Assembly (NCBI GenBank): GCA_937138395.1
Contig: CAKZPB010000117.1
Span: 30,463 to 94,462, forward strand
DNA length: 64,000 nucleotides
DNA from: an uncultured Pseudomonadota bacterium
Lineage (GTDB): Bacteria; Pseudomonadota; Gammaproteobacteria; Xanthomonadales; Wenzhouxiangellaceae
Direction: 5' to 3'
Of the stretch, positions 28,157 to 37,983 are shown piece by piece. The notes under the pieces were generated by a model. That model was not told where the DNA came from, did no database searches, and worked only from the letters and a program-made list of their open reading frames with translations. Within the stretch, counting starts at the first letter, position 1. Each line of letters starts with the position of its first letter. Both the position numbers and the translations under genes were made by a program.

Positions 28157-28618
28157 TCAGGCGCGATGATACGGGTGGCCCTGGGTCAAGCTCCAGGCAC
28201 GGTAGAGTTGTTCAGCCAGAATGACGCGCACCAGCATGTGCGGCAGCGTCAGCGGGCCCAGTGACCAGTGCTGATCGACTTCGGCCAGCAGCGATGCATC
28301 CAGGCCATCGGCGCCGCCAATGAGGAAATTCACCGCCCGGCCATCCATCTGCCATGCCTCCAACTGCTTGGCCAACTGTTCGGTATTCCAGCGCTGGCCA
28401 GCACCATCCAGCGCAACCACGCGGGCTGGCTGCGGCATGCGCTTGCGTAACAATTCGGCCTCAGCCTGCTGGATTTCTTTGGCATTGCCGCCCCTGCTGC
28501 TGTCCATTGCGATCAGCTTCAGCGGAAGATGCGGTGGCAAGCGTCGCTGGTAATCCTGCCAGCCCTGCTCGACCCAGCCGGGCATCTTACGACCGATGCA
28601 GACCAGGTTTAGATTCAC
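28157..28618 (-). CDS. rlmH: 23S rRNA (pseudouridine1915-N3)-methyltransferase RlmH
   Basis: A SPOUT-fold methyltransferase that modifies position 1915 of 23S rRNA on the assembled 70S ribosome. The 153 residues match the family (E. coli 155). Visible features: the N-terminal LNLVCIGRKMPGWVEQGWQDY, the RVVALDGAG strand near 70, the knot loop NFLIGGADGLD near 98-108 for S-adenosylmethionine, and the C-terminal RVILAEQLYRAWSLTQGHPYHR. It lies downstream of rsfS, the usual order, and directly before maf. Confidence 0.97.
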   Translation of the reverse strand: MNLNLVCIGRKMPGWVEQGWQDYQRRLPPHLPLKLIAMDSSRGGNAKEIQQAEAELLRKRMPQPARVVALDGAGQRWNTEQLAKQLEAWQMDGRAVNFLIGGADGLDASLLAEVDQHWSLGPLTLPHMLVRVILAEQLYRAWSLTQGHPYHRA

Positions 28619-28679
28619 GCCGTGCGGCGCTTCGCTAGCATCAAGTGAACCATGACCATGTCACGTCGAAACGTTTGCT

Positions 28680-29066
28680 TCAACCAGCCGTGTCGCCGGT
28701 TTTGGATGCGCGCGACTCGGTCGAGGCATCCCACAATTTCTCCAGGTTGTAAAAGGCCCGGGTCTGCGGCAGCATCAAGTGCACCACTACGTCAACCAGG
28801 TCAACCAGTACCCACTCACCGCCCTGCTGGCCTTCAATCCCGAGCGGCGGCGGCAAATTCATGGATTTGAGCTTCAGCGACAGGCGTTCAGCCATGGCCT
28901 TGATCTGCCGGCTGGACGTGCCGCTGGCCAGGATCATGAAATCGGCAAAGGTGTTGCGCTCGCGAAGATCGAATTGTTCAATATCCTGTGCCTTGGCGTC
29001 TTCGAGCACGGCGACGGCCAAGTCACGCAATCGGCTGGATTCGATGTGTTGGTTTGTGGAACTCAA
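28680..29066 (-). CDS. rsfS: Ribosomal silencing factor RsfS
   Basis: Binds ribosomal protein uL14 and blocks subunit joining when nutrients are low. The core (about residues 12-112) shows AVLEDAKAQDIEQFDLRE, FADFMILASGTSSRQIKAMAERL and the GGEWVLVDLVDVVVHLM...FYNLEKLW block. A 15-residue tail rich in Ser, Thr and charged residues follows. The nadD gene that usually precedes rsfS is absent here; a glycosyltransferase pair lies upstream instead. Confidence 0.96.
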   Translation of the reverse strand: MSSTNQHIESSRLRDLAVAVLEDAKAQDIEQFDLRERNTFADFMILASGTSSRQIKAMAERLSLKLKSMNLPPPLGIEGQQGGEWVLVDLVDVVVHLMLPQTRAFYNLEKLWDASTESRASKTGDTAG

Positions 29067-29141
29067 TAGATTGGTCGATGTGATGTCAAAGCGCCATTTT
29101 ACGCCGTTTTGGCCGATGAATACACCCGCTTGATCGAGCCA

Positions 29142-30770
29142 TCACGGATGGTCCATCACTTGGCTTCGGAAGACCACGCTCGAATCGTCCTCGAACCAGG
29201 GTGGGCCCAGTAGCTGCCGGGCCTGAGCGATACAGTTCGAAGGATCAGGCCGTGGGCGGGCATCGGGCAACAGCGAGTGTCGATGAAAAACAACAAAATC
29301 ACCGGGTTGTATGTGCCGTTCAATATCGTCCAGAAATACAAAATTGCGGAATTCGAACTGATGTGACACGACGCGATGCGCCGGGTGCGGAAACTCACCG
29401 TGAGTCCAGTCCATACACCGCCCGTTGAGCATGACAATCCCGACTTTGCGCTGGTACAGCTGCTGGAAGATCACCAGCGGATTGAAATGAGCCTCGAACC
29501 ACCAGCCGGCTTCAAACACGCGACCCGGCCCCTGTGCGTGGCCAATTTCCCGGTACGCCTGGGGCATCTCGATCGACGCAAAATGCTGTCGATAGACATT
29601 GCGCTGCTTGCGGTAGTCAAAGTGATACAACATGTGCTTGGCCCAGGCATTGGGCTGGGTCTTGATTTCGGGCAGCGGTCCGGTCGCGACCCAGGCGATC
29701 AGGACAATACCGATCAGCAGCTGGCGTGGCCACGCTGAGATCACTGAACGGGCCAGCGTATGCAGCCCGATGCTGATCAGCACGAACGCGAAAATTTGCA
29801 GCGGGACCGAATAGCGCGCCAGCACCAGGCCGTGGTGCAGCCAGGCTGCATTGGTCGCTGCAATCATGCCAAGAGAGCCCAGTGCAATCAGAAGCCAATA
29901 CGCCAGGAACGGTGCGTCCCGCCGGGCCAGCTCTACACCGCCCAAGACGGCCAAGCCAAGCGCCAACACGCCGACCAGATGACTGCCATGACCAATAAAC
30001 AACTGCCAGGCAATCCAGAATGTCTGGGCCTGCACCTGGTCGGCGCCGGTCTTGACCTGCAGCGACGCCAGGTCATTCAGCACCGGCCAGGCCAACAGGG
30101 AAGCAGACAGCGCCATCAGCACGGCGCCGGCGATCACCATGCGCCAGAACGAGATCCAGCCCTTGTCATGTCGCAGGTCCCACAAGCCGAAGCCGGCTGC
30201 CACGACCAGCGCCCAGCCCAACCACGCCAGCATCAGCGGATGCAACCAGGCCGAAGCCACACCGGTAATAACAAACGCAAGCAGCTGACCGAGACGACCC
30301 TGTGATCGAAACTGCCAAAGCGCGACCACGGCGATCGGCACAGTCAAGACCAGCAAGGCGTAGGGGCGTGCCTGCTGGCTGTAAAAAATCAGCAGCGCAG
30401 AAAAACTCAGCAGAAACGCCAGCACCAGCGACTCATCCGGTCTCAGCCAGTGGCGAAAACTCCAGGGCAACAACAAAACCGCAGCGACGCCCGCCATCAG
30501 AAAGGGCAACCCCATGCGCCATTCGTTCAGGCCGACATGTACGGCCAGCGTCTTGAGCCAGAGCGCGATCGGGATGCTGTGATCAGCATGGCCGAACGTT
30601 TGAAACAACTCGCCAAAATCAAGCTGCATCATGGCGTGCAGTGCGTGCCACTCGTCGTCCATGACGATCAACTGTGAAAAATGCGCGAAGCGCAGCCAGA
30701 CTGCGGCCATCGTGATCAGCATCAGCGCAAGCAACCCGATGCGATGGTCCGCCGCCTTGCGATCGATCAT
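29142..30770 (-). CDS. Multi-pass membrane glycosyltransferase, GT39/ArnT-like
   Basis: A 542-residue integral membrane protein with about 10-12 helices and a soluble C-terminal region (about 385-542). After the first helix comes VMDDEWHALHAM, the acidic pair placed as in PMT/ArnT-type (GT-C fold) enzymes that use polyprenyl-phosphate sugars; ADHSIPIALWLK follows at about 60. The family assignment is from topology and this motif only; donor and acceptor are unknown. Its start overlaps the stop of the upstream GT2 gene (ATGA), so the two are made together, probably as a polyprenyl-phosphate-sugar synthase with the enzyme using its product. Confidence 0.78.
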   Translation of the reverse strand: MIDRKAADHRIGLLALMLITMAAVWLRFAHFSQLIVMDDEWHALHAMMQLDFGELFQTFGHADHSIPIALWLKTLAVHVGLNEWRMGLPFLMAGVAAVLLLPWSFRHWLRPDESLVLAFLLSFSALLIFYSQQARPYALLVLTVPIAVVALWQFRSQGRLGQLLAFVITGVASAWLHPLMLAWLGWALVVAAGFGLWDLRHDKGWISFWRMVIAGAVLMALSASLLAWPVLNDLASLQVKTGADQVQAQTFWIAWQLFIGHGSHLVGVLALGLAVLGGVELARRDAPFLAYWLLIALGSLGMIAATNAAWLHHGLVLARYSVPLQIFAFVLISIGLHTLARSVISAWPRQLLIGIVLIAWVATGPLPEIKTQPNAWAKHMLYHFDYRKQRNVYRQHFASIEMPQAYREIGHAQGPGRVFEAGWWFEAHFNPLVIFQQLYQRKVGIVMLNGRCMDWTHGEFPHPAHRVVSHQFEFRNFVFLDDIERHIQPGDFVVFHRHSLLPDARPRPDPSNCIAQARQLLGPPWFEDDSSVVFRSQVMDHP

Positions 30771-31510
30771 GATCGAAACAAGCGCGTGCGATAAATACCC
30801 GTGCGTGCCAACAGGTGCTGACCGGCAATACTCAACACGCCAAGGCCATAGCGCACGCTGCGCCGGAAATTGATGGATGAAGCTTCGGGAAAATACTTGG
30901 TTGGGCAGGTGATTTCGCCAATTCGGTGACCGCTGTAGATAATCCGCGCCAGCATCTGATTGTCGAACACGAAATCATCGGAATCCGATTCGAAATCGAT
31001 GGATCGCAACAGATCGGCCGAAAAAGCCCGGTAGCCGGTGTGGTACTCGGACAGCTTGGCGCCAGTACACAAGTTCTGGAACGCGGTCAGCAGGCGGTTG
31101 GCGATGTACTTGTAGGTTGGCATGCCGCCGTCCAGCGCACCGCCACCGAGGATTCTGGAGCCGAGCACGGCATGAAACTGCCCGGAAGCCACCAATCCAG
31201 CCATTGCAGGAATCAGCTTGGGGGTGTACTGGTAATCCGGATGCAGCATGATGACGATATCAGCACCCAGGTCCAGCGCTTTTCGATAGCAGGTCTTCTG
31301 GTTGCCGCCATAGCCACGATTGCGATCATGCACGAGCACATGCCGGATGCCGAGCTCCCGAGCCAATGCAGCCGTTCGGTCCGAACTGGCATCATCGACC
31401 AGTACGATGTCATCCACGATGCGCTCAGGGATCTCGGCCAGCGTTGCTGCCAGCGTTTTCGCTGCGTTGTAGGCCGGCAGCACGACCACGACGTTCTGGT
31501 TCTCGATCAC
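30767..31510 (-). CDS. Family 2 glycosyltransferase (dolichyl/polyprenyl-phosphate sugar synthase-like)
   Basis: A 247-residue cytosolic GT-A fold enzyme. Features: VVVLPAYNAAKTL at 8-20, the nucleotide-binding VDDASSDRT at about 38-46, NRGYGGNQKTCYRKAL near 63-78, and HPDYQYTP near 94-101 in the place of the DxD metal site. GSRILGGG and the EYHTGYRAFS acceptor-region block follow near 135-180. The profile matches synthases that load a sugar onto a polyprenyl phosphate (DPM1-like). It is coupled to the GT39-like gene downstream. Confidence 0.88.
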   Translation of the reverse strand: MIENQNVVVVLPAYNAAKTLAATLAEIPERIVDDIVLVDDASSDRTAALARELGIRHVLVHDRNRGYGGNQKTCYRKALDLGADIVIMLHPDYQYTPKLIPAMAGLVASGQFHAVLGSRILGGGALDGGMPTYKYIANRLLTAFQNLCTGAKLSEYHTGYRAFSADLLRSIDFESDSDDFVFDNQMLARIIYSGHRIGEITCPTKYFPEASSINFRRSVRYGLGVLSIAGQHLLARTGIYRTRLFRS

Positions 31511-31577
31511 GCTGTAATTTTACCGCCGCAATGACCTGCAGGGGCGGCAGGTCATTGGTGGATCTGTCAGGCGCTGC

Positions 31578-34500
31578 CTAATTTGAGCAGGCCGCAAAAT
31601 CCGTCAGCCGTATGACTGGCCGGTCGCTGCTGTAGGTCTCGTTCAATGGCGGTCGCGATACAAAATCAATCACTTCACGGCCCTCGGTCAAGCTGAAGAA
31701 CTGGCGCTCCATCACGCCGACCGTTTCAAACGACAGCGGACTTTCTTCGCAGTAGATACAGAAGCCCTTGAATTCGTCCACGCGTAAGCGCTTGCCGCCC
31801 GGCAAGGTCGGCTCGAGCAGGCCATCGCCATACACCCAGCGCGGCTGTCCTGAGTTGTCGAAGTAGTAGCGAATCCAGATTTCGACGTTTTCGGTCGCCA
31901 GCACGCTGGCGCCACCCTCACGAGCTTCGTTCGGGAACCACAGCGCCTGATACGGCTGTGGTTCGCCGTCGACTATCGGGCAATCCTGACCATTTGCAAT
32001 CGTCTGGATTTCGGCGTTGCGCGTGCCATTCAGCGTCCAGGAGAATGAAATCTGCGTCTCCGATATTGCCATGACCTGAACTTCGCCGACCAGGTCTGCT
32101 GTCTGGCGCACGCCGTTCGACGTGAAGCGGAACAACGGCGCTGAGTAATACGAGCTGGTCGGATCCGGCGGCTCGGAGCCGGACAGATAGAAGGTCGCGT
32201 CGCCGCTTTCATCGAAGCTATACCAGACCACCAGACCGTTGCCGCCGCCCAGGCTCCACTGAAAGCCCTGGAAGATCAGGCGGTCGCGCGGGCTGTACAG
32301 GCCAAAATTCGGTTCCAGGCGGTCGGATTCAATGACATTGGTCGTAATTTCGACCAGCGATTCGGCCCCGACATCATTATCCAGCAGCAGATAATAACGA
32401 CCCTCGGAAATGATTGAGTTGTCCCCTGGTCCAGGGAGCAGTGAAACGCTCCACCCGGTACCCGTCTGCTGAATATCCAGCACGGGGGCACTAGAACCCA
32501 GCGGAGGCGGTGTTCCGATGACGGGCAGCGGAGGCAAGTCCCCGAAGAAGTCAGCCAATTCGTTAATTTCCGAGAATGGATAGAGTTCCAGCTGCACATC
32601 GGCCAACGCGCCCTCGATCTCGAATTCAATTCCAGATGTGCCGGCAGGAACATCAAGAAAGATGCCGTCATGTAATGAGTCTGATGGAACCACCACCGTC
32701 TCGGTCCGTCCTTCGAACAGCGGTGTGATCTCTGGTGTGTTTTCATCAGTCCGCGTGACCGAGATCGGAACAATACCGACATTGGCCAGCGTGTCCGGCG
32801 TCGACGCAATGCCGATGGCGCCGAGCCAGCGTTCCTGCTCGAGCATGGCCGGCTCGATCCAGTACACCGGCAGCTCCAGGTCACCACCCGGATGGTTGGC
32901 AATGCCGGAAACCACCAGGCTTGGGTCATTCTCGGCGGCCAGAACCGCATATTCAAACGGCACGTTGTCGGTCGCGCCCGGCACCGAGTCGTTGAAGTTC
33001 TGCACCATGATCCACCAGTTGCCGGCAGAAGGGGCACGAATCTCGCACTGCTCCTGATCATTGAAGCTCAACGAGGCGCAGGCCTCTTCATCCTCATCCG
33101 GCAGACCGTTACCATTCAGGTCCGGTCCTACAAAAAGATCCACGTCGAGTGAATCCGAGGCGAACGTCTCTGCATGCAGCAGTAAACCGTCAACCGGCAC
33201 CGAAACAAGCTGAACGAACACGCCGGGGCCACCGTTGTAGGGATTCGTTGGCGATGCGTCCTGCGGCAGGCTGGCCAGCACCTGCTCCGGCCGCACCAAC
33301 GGGCTGGTGTTATAGACCGCTTCAGGATAGGCCGCAGCATCCTGGATCTCAAGCGTGCCCCGACCGCGATTGGTATCGCTCCGATAGACCACGCGGTCCG
33401 GCAGCAAACCACCTGCGACCAGTGCGCCGACCGGCAAGCGCTGCGTTACAAACTGGTTGTTCGAGCTGTCCAGCACAACGGCACCACTGGACCATTCGCC
33501 AACCGGCGCCGAGCCCGGATTGATGGTCACGGTCAGCACCTGTTGCTGACCGGCCGTCAGACTGAACGATGGCGGGCTCACCTGAATATCCAGATCGCCC
33601 TCGGTAGTCACCGTCCAGGTCGAATTGCCCAGCGCCCGAACGGTTCGGGTGTATACGCAGTTACTGACGCAGAGGTCACTGGAAATACCCGGAAGATTCA
33701 ATTCGCCCGGATCACCCCCGAGAGCAGGGTCCGCATTCAAGAACTGTTGTGTAGTGGTCGGCAAATACAGACCAATGCGCGCGGCACGATCCACCTGGAT
33801 GCCCCCGGCTCCTCGGTCGATGGTGTTGGCTGTGGAGCCATCGGCCTGGGATACGATCGACGCATCAGCCGTTGTCTCCAAAGCAGAAATAACCTCATCC
33901 ACCCCCCAGCCCGGATGCGATTTACGCAACAGCAAAGCAGCGCCGGCAATATGCGGTGAAGCCATGGAGGTTCCAGACAGAAAAGCGATCGAGTTGGGGC
34001 CGTCCTGGCCAGCGGCCAGCACATCGGTACCCGGCGCCGTGGCATTGGGCTTCATGACGTCCGGTGCCCCAACTGCGGGTCCTCGCGAGCTACTGTTATT
34101 GACCAGCCCGCCAAATTGGCTGTCCAGGGTGCGAAATGTGCCGCTCAGTTCACCAGTATGATTGCTGCCCGTGGCTAACCAGTCACGCAGTTGATCGCCG
34201 TCGTCGGCGCCGACATGCGTCGCCGGCAAGCAGTGTTGATCACCATTGATACTTTCGCCCTGCTCCGATGTGTTGGCCAGAATCATGCCGCCTGCACCAG
34301 CGGCCAGCACGTTGCGACCCTTCTCGATGCGACCGTATACGCCACGGTCACAAACAACGATTTCGCCGTTGAACGTGCCAGGTGGGAACGGATTGGTCGC
34401 ACCGGAATTATCGCCACAGCTCGGACCGAGTTCGGCCGTACCCGTCCCGCACAACGCATTGCCGAAATCACCGGCATAGACTACCGGGCGCTGCGGAGTG

Positions 34501-35831
34501 CCTGGGGTAAGACCCAGGCCCGTCAGAGCCGGTAGCGAACTCGCGCCACCGCTGGTGTTACGCAAGCGATTGGCGAGTACGCGATTATGTGTGGCATTGG
34601 CCGCGGCCAACACCCAGGGTGCATTGGCAGGAGAACCCACCGTGGCCTCATTCGGACCACTGTTGCCTGCTGCGACCACCGGCACAATGCCGGCGGCACG
34701 GAGATTCAGGAAGATCTCCGCCGTGCTGGTTGACGGGCTGCCCTGTCCGGCCCAGGGTGAAAAAGGGTCTCCGCCAATTGAGTAGTTGACAACGTCGACT
34801 TGATTCGAGATGGCCTGCTCAAGCGCAGCATTGGTATCGGAATTAAAGCATTGGAAACTGCCGCCATCCGGATTCTCGACGCAGGCCTTATAGGAAATCA
34901 GGCTGGCTCTAGGCGCGACGCCGGAGGTTGAGAAAAAAATCGGCGTGCCGGTACCAAAATCCAGATTAAAAGACAGGGGGAAACCCAGCGCTGTAGTGGC
35001 CACGTGAGAGCCATGCGAATCCGGATCCTGACCCTTGGTACCTTCATCGGTGAAGTCGTATACGCCGATCAGCTTGCCTGTACAGGGTACATCCGGATCT
35101 GAGCAGAGCCCAAGGAAACCGGGTCTTGGATTGGCTACCGGTGATACTCCGGGCGCGTTATTGTCAATAAAGATCGATTCCCAATTGATCCCTGTATCGA
35201 CAACGCCAAGCACCATGCCCTCACCCTGGTTGGGCGAGGGAACGCCACCGGTACCCGACCAGAACCGTGTGGCGCCAATCCACTGCGGACCCGCATCGGT
35301 CAGCACCGTCTGAGCACGATCCGGGCTGACTGCGCGCACCTCAGGCATCTCGGCCACCGCCAACGCTTCTTCAAAACTCATCTTGGCGGCAAAACCATTC
35401 AGCACGTGGCGGTAGACGTGACGGGGCTGCATGGCCCGGCCCATGGTCTGTTCGATCCGTTGCAGCAACTGGCCACGCTCTGCATCCAGATACTGCATAT
35501 ATTCCTGCACCTGGACTGACTCGGTGTCCAGTTTGTTGGCGCCGGTCATCGCCGGTGCCGTTGCGGCCAGCGCCTTGCGCTGGATGCTTCCGTCGGCTGT
35601 GACTGACTGCACCACATCGCCCTCGAAGCGAACCGTGGGCGCTGATTCGAGCTCGACGATCCACATGCCATTGCTCGGCATATGTTTCTTGAAGTAGGCC
35701 GCACGGGCGTCGGCTTCACTGCCTGCTGCGGATGCAGCAACCAGTGGGTTCAGCGAAGCCCCAGCCGCCAGAAGCAGTGCCAGTGTCGAAAGGATCAGAA
35801 TATAGAATTTTTTCATAGTTTCAGGATTCAT
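31578..35831 (-). CDS. Secreted subtilisin-like (S8) serine peptidase with PA domain
   Basis: A 1417-residue exported protease. A signal peptide (about 6-36) is followed by an I9-type propeptide (about 40-170, with HVYRHVLNGFAAKMS). The catalytic triad is intact: Asp212 in VVDTGIN, His273 in DSHGSHVA and Ser622 in SGTSMASPH. A protease-associated (PA) insert lies between His and Ser (about 435-575, CDRGVYGRIEKGRNVLAAGAGG). Beyond the catalytic domain are Fn3-like strands, a pre-peptidase C-terminal-like domain (about 850-960) and beta-rich domains to the end; the protein ends in LTDFAACSN and lacks the F-x-D tag. The start may instead be the ATG at 35816 (MKKFYILIL); neither has a clear Shine-Dalgarno sequence. 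Confidence 0.93.
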   Translation of the reverse strand: MNPETMKKFYILILSTLALLLAAGASLNPLVAASAAGSEADARAAYFKKHMPSNGMWIVELESAPTVRFEGDVVQSVTADGSIQRKALAATAPAMTGANKLDTESVQVQEYMQYLDAERGQLLQRIEQTMGRAMQPRHVYRHVLNGFAAKMSFEEALAVAEMPEVRAVSPDRAQTVLTDAGPQWIGATRFWSGTGGVPSPNQGEGMVLGVVDTGINWESIFIDNNAPGVSPVANPRPGFLGLCSDPDVPCTGKLIGVYDFTDEGTKGQDPDSHGSHVATTALGFPLSFNLDFGTGTPIFFSTSGVAPRASLISYKACVENPDGGSFQCFNSDTNAALEQAISNQVDVVNYSIGGDPFSPWAGQGSPSTSTAEIFLNLRAAGIVPVVAAGNSGPNEATVGSPANAPWVLAAANATHNRVLANRLRNTSGGASSLPALTGLGLTPGTPQRPVVYAGDFGNALCGTGTAELGPSCGDNSGATNPFPPGTFNGEIVVCDRGVYGRIEKGRNVLAAGAGGMILANTSEQGESINGDQHCLPATHVGADDGDQLRDWLATGSNHTGELSGTFRTLDSQFGGLVNNSSSRGPAVGAPDVMKPNATAPGTDVLAAGQDGPNSIAFLSGTSMASPHIAGAALLLRKSHPGWGVDEVISALETTADASIVSQADGSTANTIDRGAGGIQVDRAARIGLYLPTTTQQFLNADPALGGDPGELNLPGISSDLCVSNCVYTRTVRALGNSTWTVTTEGDLDIQVSPPSFSLTAGQQQVLTVTINPGSAPVGEWSSGAVVLDSSNNQFVTQRLPVGALVAGGLLPDRVVYRSDTNRGRGTLEIQDAAAYPEAVYNTSPLVRPEQVLASLPQDASPTNPYNGGPGVFVQLVSVPVDGLLLHAETFASDSLDVDLFVGPDLNGNGLPDEDEEACASLSFNDQEQCEIRAPSAGNWWIMVQNFNDSVPGATDNVPFEYAVLAAENDPSLVVSGIANHPGGDLELPVYWIEPAMLEQERWLGAIGIASTPDTLANVGIVPISVTRTDENTPEITPLFEGRTETVVVPSDSLHDGIFLDVPAGTSGIEFEIEGALADVQLELYPFSEINELADFFGDLPPLPVIGTPPPLGSSAPVLDIQQTGTGWSVSLLPGPGDNSIISEGRYYLLLDNDVGAESLVEITTNVIESDRLEPNFGLYSPRDRLIFQGFQWSLGGGNGLVVWYSFDESGDATFYLSGSEPPDPTSSYYSAPLFRFTSNGVRQTADLVGEVQVMAISETQISFSWTLNGTRNAEIQTIANGQDCPIVDGEPQPYQALWFPNEAREGGASVLATENVEIWIRYYFDNSGQPRWVYGDGLLEPTLPGGKRLRVDEFKGFCIYCEESPLSFETVGVMERQFFSLTEGREVIDFVSRPPLNETYSSDRPVIRLTDFAACSN

Positions 35832-35898
35832 TAGTTATCAAGCTCGTACAACGGCATGGCGCGAATGGATCGTCATTCGTGGTATCGAAAGGATTCCA

Positions 35899-37296
35899 TC
35901 AATCGACCGGTTGACGCAGCGTCACCAATTCTTCCGCGCTGGTCGGATGAATGCCGATCGTGCGGTCAAAATCGGCTTTGGTCAAGCCTGCACGGACGGC
36001 CACCGCGAAGCCCTGCAGGATTTCAGCCGAGTCGGGACCAACCAGATGAATCCCGACGACCCGGTTTGAGGCTTCATCAACAATCAACTTCATCATGCCT
36101 TTTTCATCACGCCCGCTCAGAGTATATTTCATTGGCTTGAATGAAGAACGGAAGACTTCGACGGACTGCAATTGTTCACGCGCTTCATGTTCGGTCAGGC
36201 CAACAGAGGCGGCCTGCGGCTGACTGAATACGGCGGAGGGCACATTGGCGTGCTCGACCGGCCGCTCATGTCCGCCGAATTCACTATCGGCGAAGGCATG
36301 TCCTTCCATCAATGCTACCGGCGTTAACTGAACGCGATCGGTCACATCACCCACCGCAAAAATATTGGATACGTTACTCCGGCTGTGGTCATCAACCGGG
36401 ATTACACCGCTGTCGGTCGTTTGAACGCCCGCTTCTGGGAGACCAAGATCGACGGTGTGTGGATTTCGACCGACCGCGAACATGACCAGATCCGTATCAA
36501 GATGGCTGCCATCCTTGAAATGGACTCGACGGTGCGACTGGCCTGGACTGCGATCCAGCGTTTCGATGCCCACAGGAATATCGTGATAACGAAACGTAAC
36601 GCCGCGACCCTGCATGCCGGCCTCGACAAAGCGCCGGACGTCGTCATCGAAGCCTCGCAGGATGCGATCGCGCCGATACGACAAGGTCACATCAGAACCG
36701 AGTCCATTGAAGATGCCGGCAAACTCGACCGCAATGTAACCGCCGCCAACAATCAGGATTTGCTTCGGCAATTCAGGCAGGTCAAAGGCCTCGTCGGACG
36801 TGATTGCCAGTTCAGCTCCGGGCATTTCGGGCACTGCAGGCCGCCCACCCACCGCAATTAGTATTTTTTCTGCGGTGTAGCGCTGACCATCCACGACGAC
36901 GGTATGCGCGTCGACCAACACGCCGCGGCCCGCATGCACCTCCACGCCAGCGCCTTCGAGCAGACGACCGTAAACCTGTTCAAGCCTGGTAATTTCGCGC
37001 TCCTTGGCCGCAACCATTTCAGGCCAGTCGAATTCGGCTCCAGCAACCTGCCAGCCGTAGCCCGAGGCATCGGCAAAGGCTTCCGAGAACTGGCTGGCAA
37101 ACACCAGCAGTTTTTTCGGTACGCATCCGCGTATGACGCAGGTGCCACCCAGCCTCGATTCTTCGCACAGGCCCACACGAGCTCCATGGCCAGCGGCGAT
37201 GCGCGATGCGCGCACACCGCCCGAGCCACCTCCAATCACGTACAGGTCGTAATCGAACGGATGCTTATTTTCGCCTGACGTGTCGGTGTCTTTCAC
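35899..37296 (-). CDS. gor: Glutathione-disulfide reductase
   Basis: A flavoprotein that reduces glutathione disulfide with NADPH in the cytoplasm. It has 465 residues. The FAD-binding GGGSGGVRASRIAAGHGA is at about 22-39, the redox disulfide Cys53-Cys58 lies in GGTCVIRGCVPKK, and the second nucleotide site GGGYIAVEFAGIF is followed by SYRRDRILRGFD with the arginines expected for NADPH preference. The C-terminal GIHPTSAEE carries the His-Glu pair of the active site. It is a single gene, divergent from the DUF3293-ccm operon, with no regulatory site recognised. Confidence 0.95.
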   Translation of the reverse strand: MKDTDTSGENKHPFDYDLYVIGGGSGGVRASRIAAGHGARVGLCEESRLGGTCVIRGCVPKKLLVFASQFSEAFADASGYGWQVAGAEFDWPEMVAAKEREITRLEQVYGRLLEGAGVEVHAGRGVLVDAHTVVVDGQRYTAEKILIAVGGRPAVPEMPGAELAITSDEAFDLPELPKQILIVGGGYIAVEFAGIFNGLGSDVTLSYRRDRILRGFDDDVRRFVEAGMQGRGVTFRYHDIPVGIETLDRSPGQSHRRVHFKDGSHLDTDLVMFAVGRNPHTVDLGLPEAGVQTTDSGVIPVDDHSRSNVSNIFAVGDVTDRVQLTPVALMEGHAFADSEFGGHERPVEHANVPSAVFSQPQAASVGLTEHEAREQLQSVEVFRSSFKPMKYTLSGRDEKGMMKLIVDEASNRVVGIHLVGPDSAEILQGFAVAVRAGLTKADFDRTIGIHPTSAEELVTLRQPVD

Positions 37297-37461
37297 AACG
37301 CGGGTTCCTTTCGTTTTGTTCGGTGATGGTCATATTTGCATTCGCATAGCCCGGTAGCGGACCCGATACAATACAAACATCGTACCAATGCAATCGCGAA
37401 GTGTATCGTGTCCTCCGTCAATCGCACCTTAACTCAGCGCAAATTGAACGTTACTGACTCC

Positions 37462-37983
37462 ATGGATCGATGCGAATCCAGGGATCGTGCGGTTGCATCC
37501 GGCCAAGTACAGCAACACGAACCCCAAGCACTGATTCAGGGCTTTCTGGAAACCCGCTACCGGGTTCAGCTTGAACCGGCACTCGTTGTCCTTGTTGGCC
37601 AATCCAGCGCAATGCTGGATTCGCTCGCTGGCAGCGCAGGCTGGGCCATCCTGACCGCCTGGAACCCGGATGCCACTCCACAAGGCGCTGACCGCAACCG
37701 GCGTGCCAATCAGGCGCTGCTCGATGACCTGTTGATCAACAGGACCGGCCCGGTCATCAAAACCATTCATTTGGCCCAGCAGGACAGCGAACAACCGACC
37801 TGGCCAGAAGAACAGGGCTGGTTTTTTGCCATTGACCACGTCAATCAGGTGCACGGGCTCGCACAGCGCTATGGCCAGCTCGGCAGCCTGATCGGCCAGC
37901 CCGGCCAAGCCATTGAGCTCTGGCTGTATGGCAAGCGGTGGCCAGCCAGCTTGCCCGCACACGTCCGGCGATGGTCATCGTGA
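37462..37983 (+). CDS. DUF3293 family protein
   Basis: A protein of unknown function. The DUF3293 core is recognisable: ILTAWNPDATPQGADRNRRANQALLDDLL (from about residue 62, first part TAWNP then NRRANQ) and a C-terminal GQLGSLIGQPGQAIELW strand. No signal peptide or membrane helix is seen. The frame is open from 37336; I start at the ATG at 37462 because homologues begin shortly before the first beta strand, but no Shine-Dalgarno sequence decides this. The stop lies 13 bases inside ccmA, so translation is coupled to the cytochrome c maturation operon. Confidence 0.7.
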   Translation: MDRCESRDRAVASGQVQQHEPQALIQGFLETRYRVQLEPALVVLVGQSSAMLDSLAGSAGWAILTAWNPDATPQGADRNRRANQALLDDLLINRTGPVIKTIHLAQQDSEQPTWPEEQGWFFAIDHVNQVHGLAQRYGQLGSLIGQPGQAIELWLYGKRWPASLPAHVRRWSS

